Part shown: positions 55,195 to 64,000 of the stretch, piece by piece
How positions within the stretch are numbered: position 1 is the stretch's first letter
Layout: every line of letters begins with the position of its first letter
Assembly: GCA_963816785.1 (NCBI GenBank)
Contig: CAWFLL010000004.1
Location: 1,488,001-1,552,000, forward strand
Direction: 5' to 3'
Origin: VRUE01 sp963816785
GTDB lineage: Bacteria; Actinomycetota; Thermoleophilia; Solirubrobacterales; 70-9
DNA: 64,000 nt
Position numbers and translations under genes: made by a program
The notes under the pieces: generated by a model
What the model saw: only the letters and a program-made list of their open reading frames with translations
Databases searched by the model: none
What the model was told of the DNA's origin: nothing

Positions 55195-57999
55195 AGGCGA
55201 GTCTCTGAAGCTGACCCTCGTCGCCGGTCTGGTCGGCGCCTGGTTCGTCGTGCCAGTCGTGTCTCAGGCATCAGTGCCGATCTACACCCTGAAACCGGCG
55301 ACCAACTCGACGCCAGGCGGGCACCCATGCCGAACATCGCTCTCACGGTCGAAGTCGGCGTTCGCGACGTAACCGAGCCGGTCACCCTGCCCTGCGTCTG
55401 CAATGCGATCCGAGACTTGAAGATCAACACGCCGGCTGGTCTGATCGCGGCGCCCGGCAACATCCCGAAGTGCACGGCCGCGGAGTTCGCGATCAAGCGC
55501 TGCCCGGTCGATTCGCAGCTGGGTGTGGCAGTAATTCGCTTCTTTCCCGAGGAAGACGGCGGCCTCGGCTACACGATCACGCCTATCTACAACATGGAGC
55601 CTCGCGAGGACCAGCTGGCGCTGCTCGCCAACGTCGCGCCGCTCTCGGAGACACCAATCTATACCGACCTCACGTCGCGCACCGAGAGCGACTACGGCCT
55701 CGAGTTCAAGACCTTCGGGATTCCCAGCATCCTGCCGCCGAACATGATCTACCACGATCTTCTGGGGAGTCCCCGGAGATCCGGTCCACGACCCGTTCCG
55801 TGTCCCGTTCGAAGGAATCGGTGCCCCAGGCACCCCGCTCAAATCCAAGACGTTCGGCTGCGGCAACGACGGCGTGAATCCCGTGCCAAAACTGCTCGCG
55901 GACGAAACTCCCAGCGGCGAAGCGGACTGCGGATGCGGATCCCATTCCTGCCAACAGCCCGATTGTTCCCTTCGTGCAGAACCCGACCGCGTGCCTCGGG
56001 GAAACCGCTCTTCAACGCGGAAATCCTCGCGTACGACCTCGAGACCGATCAGCGAACACGGCGCCGTTCCCGGCGATCACGGGCTGCGACCAGCTCAGCT
56101 TCGACCCGAGCCTCGCGGCGAAGCCGACGACGACCGAGGCCGACTCTCCATCCGGCCTCGATGTGAACGTGAACGTTCCGCAGACCCTCAGTCCGGCGAC
56201 CCCGACCTCTTCAGCGATTCGCGAGGCCCGCGTCACCCTTCCCGCCGGTTTCACGATCAACTCCAGCGCCGCCGACGGCAAGAGCGCATGCACAGCGGCA
56301 GCAGGCCCACTTCAACACTCGCCTGCCGGCCGAGTGCCCGGAGCACGCCAAGGTCGGAACGCTCGCGGTCGAAAGCACTCAGTTCCCGTCCCTGCTACGC
56401 GGCGCGATGTACCTCGGTGAGCCGCTGCCCGGCAACCGCTACCGGATCTTCTGGGCATTCGACGGTTTCTCCCTCCACGTCAAGCTGGCCGGAACCGTCA
56501 CCCCCGATCCGCAGACAGGTCAGCTGACGGCGACCTTCTCGGACCTGCCCACAGTTCAACTTCCAGAACTTCAACCTCCACTTCTTCGGAGCGGAGCGGG
56601 GCCTCTTGACCACGCCGACACACTGCGGCACCTATCCGGTGCAGGCCGAGTTCACCCCCTGGGCCCACCCGGAGGTTCCGAAACAGAACTCGACCCAGTT
56701 CTTCACGATCGACTCCGGACCGAACGGACAGCCCTGCCCCAGTGCCGCGCGCCCATTCGACCCGAGCTTCACGGGCGGGGTCTTCCGACAACACCGCTGG
56801 CGCCCACACGACCTTTTCCGTCGATATCTCCCGCCCGGACGGCGATCAGGCGCTCGTGGGCGTCAACGTGACGACTCCCCCCGGCTTCTCGGCGACTCTA
56901 AAAGGGGTCCCTTACTGCCCCGAGTCGGCGATCGCCCAGCTGCAGACCTCCGACTACACGGGACTGGCCGAGCTCACGGCTCCTGTCGTGCCCCGCCGCC
57001 TCCCAGGTCGGCACTGTGGTTGCGGGAGCCGGAGCAGGTTCCAAGCCGCTTTTCGTCGACGGTAAGGTCTACTGGGCAGGGCCTTACAAAGACGCGCCCC
57101 TCAGCCTCGTCATCGTCGTTCCTGCCGTCTCGGGTCCATATGACCTCGGGAACGTCGCCGTGAGAGTCGCCCTGCACGTCGATCCGGTCACCGCCCAGGT
57201 CAGGGCCGTTTCCGATCCGCTCCCTCAGATCCTCGAGGGCGTCCCGCTCAGGACAAGGCGAATCCTCGTCGATCTGGACCGCAAAGACTTCGCGCTCAAC
57301 CCGACGAACTGCGATCCGTCCACCCTCGCCGCCGAGGCCTTTGGAGACCAGGGAGCGTCGGCGAGCCTCTCCACTCACTTCCAAGTCGCCAATTGTTCCG
57401 TACTTTCCTTCACGTCGAGGCTCGGCCTGACGCTCCACGGCTCGACCGAGCGCCGCGGGCACCCGGCTCTCCGCTCTGTCTACCGGGGCACCTCCAACGG
57501 CGCAAACCTCGCCTTGGCCTCGGTGGCGATGCCGAAGATGCTCCTGCTCGACAACTCCCACATCGGCACGGTCTGCACGAGAGTGCAGTTCGCGCAGGAG
57601 GCCTGCCCGAAAGGCTCCGTGATTGGAAGCGCAGTTGCCGAGACCCCGATACTCGACCAGCCACTCAGGGGAACGGTCTACCTGCGCTCCTCCTCGAACC
57701 GGCTTCCCGACATAGCCGTCGCGCTCAAGGGGCAGGTCGATTTCGAGCTCGCGGGCCGGCTCGATCAAGCGAAGGGCGGCGGACTGCGAGCCAACTTCGA
57801 AACGGCCCCCGACGTCCCCGTCTCTATTTTCACCCTTAGCCTGCTGGGCGGAAAACGGGGCCTGCTAATCAGTAGCGAAAATCTGTGCAAGGTGCGTCCC
57901 AGGGCCTCGGTGACGCTGCGCGGCCAAAACGGTAAGCGAATGTCTCGCCGGACCAAGATACGGACCTCCTGCGGAGCTCCGAGGAAGGCGGGAAGGTGA
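55191..57999 (+). pseudogene. Secreted type-B protein B1, frameshifted
   Basis: About 935 residues if restored. ATG 55191, then a signal peptide reached only after a shift (KLTLVAGLVGAWFVVPVVSQA). Conserved type-B parts are CTAAEFAIKRCPVDSQLG, ITPIYNMEPREDQLAL, DPVHDPF, LPAGFTINSSAADGKSAC, YLGEPLPGNRYRIFWAFDGF, VTPDPQTGQLTATFSDLP and LLTTPTHCGTYPV, then a beta-rich C-terminal half with no break from 57016. About ten shifts lie between 55197 and 56985. I do not recognise a named domain family. It is a paralogue of B2 and coupled to A2 by GTGA. Confidence 0.68.
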
Positions 58000-60900
58000 T
58001 GAGAATCAGGGCCGCCTTCATTGCCGCGCTCATCGTGACCGCGCTCTGCTCAGGCTCGGCTCAGGCCGAGACGACCTACGTGACCAGCTTCGGCTCCGCG
58101 TCGACGACCCCGGCGAATCCCTACCCCCTGTTGGAACCGAGCGGCGTCGCCGTGAACAACGCGACAGGTGACGTCTACGTTGCAGACACCAGCCACAACC
58201 GAATCGAGGAGTTCGACTCCGACGGCAACTTCCTACGAATGTGGGGCAAAGACGTCAATGTCAGTACCGGTGGGGACATCTGCCCAGAAGCGCCCGGCGA
58301 CGTCTGCGAAGCGAATCCTTCTTTCGGAGACACCGGGGGCGATGCCGCCGGCTGGTTCAACCATCCCGTAGGAATCGCCGTCGACAACTCCAATGGGCCG
58401 ACAGCCGGCTCCGTCTATGTCGTCGACCTCGGCAACAATCGGGTCCAGCGCTTCACCGCCGACGGTGAGTTCGTCCTCACTTGGGGCAAAGCGGTCAACA
58501 AGCAGACCGCCGGCAACCTCTGCACCGCGGTCTCCGAACAGACATGCCAGGCCGGGCTCAAATCGACAGCAACGCCCACCGAGGAAGGCGTCTTCTCCGG
58601 CTGGACGACCGAACAGGCGCACATCGGCCTTCAGATCGCCACGGGACCGGATGGAGACGTCTATGTAGCGGATATGCGGGTTGCAGAAGGATTTGCCTCT
58701 GACCGCATCCAGAGGTTCGACTCCGGGGGCCACCTCGTCGGCGGCATCTACAAGCCGCCTGGCGGTTTCAAAGTCCTAGGAGGTCAGCATGCCTCGACGC
58801 CCGTTGTGGCGCAAAATGGCGACGTCTACATTGCCAATGAAACGGCTTGGAACCCCTGCTTCGGATGCTTTGCCTACCTTGTCCGGTACGACGCCTCTGG
58901 TTTCGATCCCAGCGGGCCGATGCCGGCGGAATTCAACCGCTCCTATGGAACGAGCAGACACGTCCTGCGGGCCACCATCGACCCGACCAACGGCTTCCTG
59001 ATCGGCCTCGCCCGCGACTGCAACACGATCAATAACGTCGGGAACGCTGAATTTGGGCCGGCGGTGACCCACATCATTGAGTACCAGCCCGATACCTCCC
59101 AGGAGGTCGACTGCTCGGTATTTCCCACCCTGCCGGCTCCTGACGTCGGCGGCGGGCTGGCGATGACCACGAGTCCGTCCCACCGCCTCTACATTGCCCA
59201 TCGGGAAGACGATCTCGTCCAGGTCTGGCAGCCGCCCGTGACCGAACCGCCGGTGGTCACGGATCAGGCCGCGACCGAGATAACGGCAACGGGCGCGCGG
59301 ATCAACACTGAAATCATCGGCAATCTCGACGAGACGACATTCCACATCGAGTACGGTCCGGCCGGCCCCTGCTCCTCGAACCCCTGCACCTCGGCGCCGG
59401 AGGCCGACAGCATCGGCTCCGCGCTGACCCCCCGCCCCGGCAGCGACCAGCTCAACGGCCTGCAGGCAGGCACCACCTACCACTACCGGGTCGTCGCGAC
59501 CAACGTCGCCGGCACGGGCGCCGGACCGGATCGCAAATTCACCACCTTCAAACTTCCGCACTTCGACCCGTCCTGCTCTAACAACCTCGTGCGCCAACAG
59601 ACCGGCGCGGCCTACCTCCTCGACTGCCGCGCCTACGAGCTCGTCTCGGCCGAAGACCAAGGCGGTTACGACGTCGCTTCCGACCTCGTCCCCGGTCAGC
59701 AGCCGTACGGCGGCTATCCGGATGCGACGGACAAGGTCCTCTACGCAATCCACAACGGCGGCGTTCCCGCACACGGGTAAGCCGACCAACCGCGGCCCCG
59801 ACCCGTATGTGGCTGTTCGCGACGCCGCAAACGAGCGCTGGAGGACCGAATATGTCGGCATCCCCGCAGACGTCGGCTCCGCGGCTCCCTTCTCATCCAC
59901 GGTCGCCGGAGCCGGCGAGAACCTTGGATCGTTCGCCTTCGCAGGAACCGAAATCTGCGACCCGTGCTTCGGCGGCGAAGAGAGCGGCATACCGTTGCGC
60001 CTGCCCGACGGCTCGCTCGTGCAGGGGATGAAAGGCTCGCTTCACGTCACTGACCCGACCCCGGCCGGTGATGTGCGAAAGCCGCTCTCCGCCGACGGCT
60101 CGAACTTCGTCTTCGCCTCGAAACAGGCGTTCGTCTCGGGTGCCAACGAAAACGGCACGGACGTCACGATCTACAACCGCGATCTGGCAACCGACTTGAC
60201 CACGATCGTTTCCAGGCTACCCAACGAACAGGTGATCCAGAACGGCGAAGACGTCGTCGCCCTCGACCTCTCTGCCGACGGCTCCCGGACCCTGGTCGGC
60301 TCCCTCGTCTCCACTGACTCCGAGGGCAACGACTACTACCACCTCTACATGCACGTCGGCACCGCGGACAGCACGATCGACCTTACCCCCGGCACGACCA
60401 GCGGCGTCCTCTTCGCGGGAATGGACGAAGCCGGCACCAAGGTCTACTTCACCACGCCCGATCCGCTCGTCGACGACGGAGACACAAGCGCCGACATGTT
60501 CCTCGCCGAGGTCGGGCCCTCGAGTTCCTCTCTCTCCCGAGTCTCCACCGGAGCGGGAGCGGGAGACACGGATTTCTGCGACCCATCGGGCACCAGTTTC
60601 AACCCAGATGACTGGAATGTCGTCCCGGGCGGTCTCACGGACTGCTCGGTCGTTGCAATCGGTGGGGCCGGCGGTGTGACCGCCGAGAACGGCGCCGCCT
60701 ACTTCATATCGCCGGAGGAACTGGACGGGAACGGCGTCGACGGTGCCCCCAACCTGTTCCTTGCGTTCCCCGGCGACGCGCCACGCTTCATCAAGACGCT
60801 GGAGTCGAGCGCGAGCTCTCCCTGCTGCCCGCCGAGCACAAGTTCAAAGGTTATTTCGGCTCCTTCGAAAACGCCGAGGGCGTGGCGATCGACCCTGTCA

Positions 60901-62482
60901 CCGGATCGAGTTACGTTCTTGACAACGGCTTCGTCTTCGGAGAACCCGGTGCGTATGTTCAGAAATTCGACTCCTCGGGCGCCGTCGAGAGCGGGTTCGG
61001 AACGGGTGGGAAAGTCGACGGCACCGGCAGCCCGAGCGGGCCGATCCTGTCCATAGGCGACGGCTCCGCGATCGGACATCCGATCGGAATTCCGACGAGC
61101 ATCGCGGTCGACACTTCCCCCGCAAGCCCCAACTACCGCGACCTCTATGTCCCGAGCACCTTTGGCAGCGCAGTCCTCCGGTTCTCCCCCGTCGGGTGCC
61201 TACGAGGCGACGATCGAAGCCGGATTCCCGTCAGGTCGTCGCAGTCAATCCGGCCAACGGCAACGTGATGGTCGCCAGTCTGTTCGGGAGCATCAGCACC
61301 TTCACCCCGGAAGGCGCTCCCACGACCCCGACGATCGAAATTCCGTTCTTCACTCCCGGCGACGTAGCCAGTCGGCACGACGGGGAAGATCTACTTCGCC
61401 GACTCTGAATCGACCACCGTCTACGACTCCGCTGGGGGTCGAAACCGGGAAACTCGGCGGCAGTCCGGCGTTCGGCGTCGATCGTCGACCCAGTCGACGA
61501 CCACGTCTACATCGTCGAACGGCGACAAAGTCCAGGAGTACGACGCGGCCGGCGTCCAGGTAGGCGGCCCGATCGGCTTCGGCGTGCTTCACGGCAGCGT
61601 CGGCGTGACCGCCCATACGGGGCGGATCACCGTGGCCAGCAACGGTGACGAAAAGGCCGCGCAGTTCACCCAACCTGTCACCCCGACTTCAGGGCCTACG
61701 ACAGCCCCCTGGTGATCGACGCGGTGCGTGACCCCGAGCTCGCCATACCACGGACTTCCAGGCCACTCCGATGGCGAGCATGCGGTCTTCCCGTCGACGC
61801 TGCCCCTGACCGGGTTCGACAGCGAAGGCCAATACAACGTCTTCCGTTACGACGCCCAGGGCGACACACCGACTGCATCTCCTGCAATACGACGCTCGCG
61901 ACGCCGCAGAGCGACGCCAGCCTTGCTTCGAACGGGCTCAGCATCAGCGACGAAGGACGAGTCTTCTTCAATACCGGAGAGCCGCTGGTCCTCCGCGATT
62001 CGAATGCCAAGCAGGACGTCTACGAGTGGAGCGACGAGGTCGGGACCGACGGCGGAGTGGAGCTGATCTCCGCCGGCCTTGGCCAGTTCGGCTCGAGCCT
62101 CTTGACGGTCACGTCCGACGGTCACGATGCCTTCTTCTTCACCCGGGACACGCTCGCCAAAAACGACGGGAACGGCACCCTGGTCAAGGTCTACACCGCA
62201 CGGGAAGACGGCGGCTTCTTCGTCGTTCCGCCCCCGCCTCAGTGCAAAGCGTCCGACGAGTGCCATGGTCCCGGTAGTACGGCGCCGGCTCCTCCGGTTC
62301 TCGGCACCGTCCCGGGTGGCAACGGCAACGTGCCCGCCACGACCCAACGACCGTGCAAACGCGGCTTCGTGCGTCGCGGCAGCCGCTGCGTGAAGCGCTC
62401 GCGCAATGGCAGGCGCCGCGCCGGGCACAAAGCAGGCAAGCGCCGCGCAAATCACTCCAGGTCCGCCGGGGAAGATCGATGA
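57996..62482 (+). pseudogene. Giant secreted type-A protein A2 (NHL propeller, FN3, basic tail), frameshifted
   Basis: About 1,495 residues if restored, paralogue of A1. GTG 57996 (or ATG 57999), signal peptide (AAFIAALIVTALCSGSAQA). An NHL propeller (VAVNNATGDVYVADTSHNRI, GSVYVVDLGNNRVQRF, GDVYVADMRVAEG), one FN3-like domain (TTYHYRVVATNVAG), the shared motif RQQTGAAYLLDCRAYELVS, PD40-like blades, another NHL stretch (VAIDPVTGSSYVLD) and a C-rich basic tail (RPCKRGFVRRGSRC). Two shifts lie near 59760 and 60812, and about ten crowd into 61190-61870. The last 600 bases are intact. Confidence 0.7.
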
Positions 62483-64000
62483 GTGCCCGTAACTTCGCCG
62501 TTTGCCTGTTCGCTTCGCTCGCCCTGACCTGCTGCGTAAACGCTCCGGCCCTCGCAAGCCAGGAGATCGACACCTTCGCCGTCACATCCTCCGACTCGCA
62601 GGCTGGCGGTCATCCCGATCTGGGCATGACGTTCACGCTTGATGCGCCAGGTGCCCCAGAGGGCGCCCGCAACGTGACCGTCAACACTCCCGAAGGGATC
62701 TTCGGCAACCCGAAAGCGGTCACCCAGTGCACGTCCGTCGAATTCGCCCTCGATAGCTGCCCATCCAACGCCCAGGTCGGGCTGATCACCGTCTACGCAA
62801 ATCACAACGGTGATCCCAATCGCCTCATGGGCACCGCGCCGATCTACAATCGTGCCCCGGTCGGCGATCAGACGGCTCTTTTCTCCTTCGTCGTTCCGAT
62901 CATCGAGGTGCCGGTCTCGATTCCCGTCGAGGTACGTACCGCAAGCGATTTCGGCCTTCGGTTCACAGTCTCGGAGCTCACTCAGCTCGCGCCGCTGGCC
63001 GGCGCCGACATCGTCTTCTGGGGCTTCCCGGCCGACCCCGTCCACGACGCCGATCGCTTCCCAAGGGGGGCCCCCGACGAACCGGCCGGCTGTCCGGGTG
63101 TCGCCGACACCAGCTGCATCAGTCATCCCGTGGCCGCGGCCCTCTTGGTGCGACCGTTGATAAACAACCCATCCGTCTGCACCGGCGCGCCGCTGGTCGC
63201 GGAAATCCAGGTGCAGACATACCAGGATCCGGACCACCCCAGTCAGAAAGAGGCGGCCTATCCGGCCACGACGGGCTGCTACGGCATGACCTTCAAACCG
63301 GTCCTGCAGGGCACGCCGACCACCAAAGAGGCCGATTCCGCCTCCGGGTTCGATTTCAAGCTCAGCGCTTCTCAGCCCCTGGGCAAAGCCGTGACTCCAT
63401 CGTCGATCAAAAAAGCGATCCTGACGTTGCCCGAGGGTTTCACAATCAACCCCGACGCGGCCGACGGGCAGGGGGAATGCCTCGAGTCGCAGGCCAACTT
63501 CGGTAACGAGGATGCCGCCAAATGCCCGGACCAGTCGAAGATCGGGACCTTCGCCATCGGCTCGCCCGCCCTGGCGGGTCCGCTCGAAGGGGCAATCTAC
63601 ATCGGCGAACCGAAGCCGGGAGACCAATACAGGCTGTTCCTGGTCGCCGACGGCTTCGGCATCCATGCGAAGTTCGTCGGCTCTTTCAGGCCCGATCCGG
63701 CGACCGGCAAGATCACCGCCTACATCGAAGACCTGCCGCAGGTCCCGTTCGAAGAATTCCAGCTGCACCTCTTTGCCTCGGACCGCGGGCTAATGGCGAC
63801 CCCGACTCGCTGCACGCTCTATCCGATAATCGCGCGGTTCTTCCCCTGGAACTCAGTCCTCGCCGACGTCACCTCGTCGCAGCTCTTCTCGATCGAGTCC
63901 GGCCCCCGCGGCACGGAGTGCCCCGGTCAGATCCGGCCGTTCCAACCGCGCCTGCTCGCCGGAACGACTAACCCGACTGCCGGCGCCTACAGCGACTTCA
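62479..64000 (+). CDS. Secreted type-B protein B2, runs off the window
   Basis: Open for 507 codons from ATG 62479 (ATGA overlap with A2) to the window edge, with no frameshift. Signal peptide MSARNFAVCLFASLALTCCV, cleaved perhaps after ALAS. It aligns by eye with B1 throughout: CTSVEFALDSCPSNAQVG, APIYNRAPVGDQTALF, ADPVHDADRF, LPEGFTINPDAADGQGEC, YIGEPKPGDQYRLFLVADGFG, RPDPATGKITAYIEDLPQ, LMATPTRCTLYPI. Even cysteine pairs suggest disulfides. The fold and function are unknown; the clean frame shows that type-B genes are real and translated. Confidence 0.8.
   Translation, partial: MSARNFAVCLFASLALTCCVNAPALASQEIDTFAVTSSDSQAGGHPDLGMTFTLDAPGAPEGARNVTVNTPEGIFGNPKAVTQCTSVEFALDSCPSNAQVGLITVYANHNGDPNRLMGTAPIYNRAPVGDQTALFSFVVPIIEVPVSIPVEVRTASDFGLRFTVSELTQLAPLAGADIVFWGFPADPVHDADRFPRGAPDEPAGCPGVADTSCISHPVAAALLVRPLINNPSVCTGAPLVAEIQVQTYQDPDHPSQKEAAYPATTGCYGMTFKPVLQGTPTTKEADSASGFDFKLSASQPLGKAVTPSSIKKAILTLPEGFTINPDAADGQGECLESQANFGNEDAAKCPDQSKIGTFAIGSPALAGPLEGAIYIGEPKPGDQYRLFLVADGFGIHAKFVGSFRPDPATGKITAYIEDLPQVPFEEFQLHLFASDRGLMATPTRCTLYPIIARFFPWNSVLADVTSSQLFSIESGPRGTECPGQIRPFQPRLLAGTTNPTAGAYSDF

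Noticed and set aside
53700..61900. Programmed frameshifting as the explanation for all breaks in A1, B1 and A2
   Set aside because: There are far too many breaks, in varied sequence contexts, without a common slippery heptamer.

Overview
The window is a high-GC actinobacterial chromosome segment that carries the replication-origin neighbourhood. Gene order (parB-parA-rsmG-jag-yidC-yidD-rnpA-rpmH | dnaA-dnaN-recF-dciA-gyrB-gyrA, then an fha/pstP/rodA/pbpA/pknB block) is typical of Actinomycetota. The large secreted NHL/beta-propeller proteins, the choice-of-anchor-Q/RTX proteins, frequent GTG/TTG starts and frequent 4-nt gene overlaps suggest class Thermoleophilia (Solirubrobacterales). That placement is inferred from protein style, not from a database search.

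Layout. 0-6.7 kb: the end of a YmdB-type phosphodiesterase, a coupled membrane glycosyltransferase-like/phosphodiesterase pair, a small membrane protein, and an aminotransferase coupled to a first D-Ala-D-Ala ligase, then a bifunctional-nuclease-domain gene and tRNA-Ile(GAT). 6.9-11.5 kb, minus strand: parB, parA, rsmG, jag, yidC, yidD, rnpA, rpmH, with a near-consensus parS site over the yidD start codon. 11.6-20.8 kb, plus strand: dnaA, dnaN, recF, dciA, gyrB, gyrA. 20.9-23.4 kb: HNH endonuclease, prephenate dehydratase, a CARDB-type anchored protein. 23.5-32.7 kb: a growth and division signalling operon with a PknA-like kinase, two FHA proteins, PP2C phosphatase, RodA/FtsW, penicillin-binding protein, PASTA kinase PknB and a second D-Ala-D-Ala ligase. 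32.7-40.2 kb, minus strand: two secreted beta-helix-like proteins, a third Ser/Thr kinase with a discoidin-like ectodomain, purM, uppP and dedA. 40.2-47.4 kb: an exopolysaccharide/glycan locus (CapD-like dehydratase, LytR_C protein, O-antigen ligase, flippase, GT2). 47.5-48.8 kb: a double-HTH TetR regulator.

49.2-64.0 kb holds the most unusual part: a plus-strand chain of very large secreted proteins in which two unrelated types alternate (A1-B1-A2-B2). Every junction is a 4-nt GTGA or ATGA overlap, behind a good promoter. Type A proteins combine NHL-type propellers, FN3-like domains, a conserved cysteine-bearing motif and a basic tail; type B proteins share a recurring domain I cannot assign to a named family. 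B2 runs off the window end.

Sequence quality matters. The first 26 kb reads cleanly, but from 26 kb on many genes carry single-base frameshifts while the protein continues intact in another frame (pstP, a beta-helix gene, the LytR_C gene, the flippase, tetR, and about 28 shifts in A1, B1 and A2). I treat most of these as probable assembly indels. Other points of interest are a yidC gene with no ATG/GTG/TTG start available, two palindromic elements sharing a core, and a short repeat family next to parA, rpmH/dnaA and dciA.
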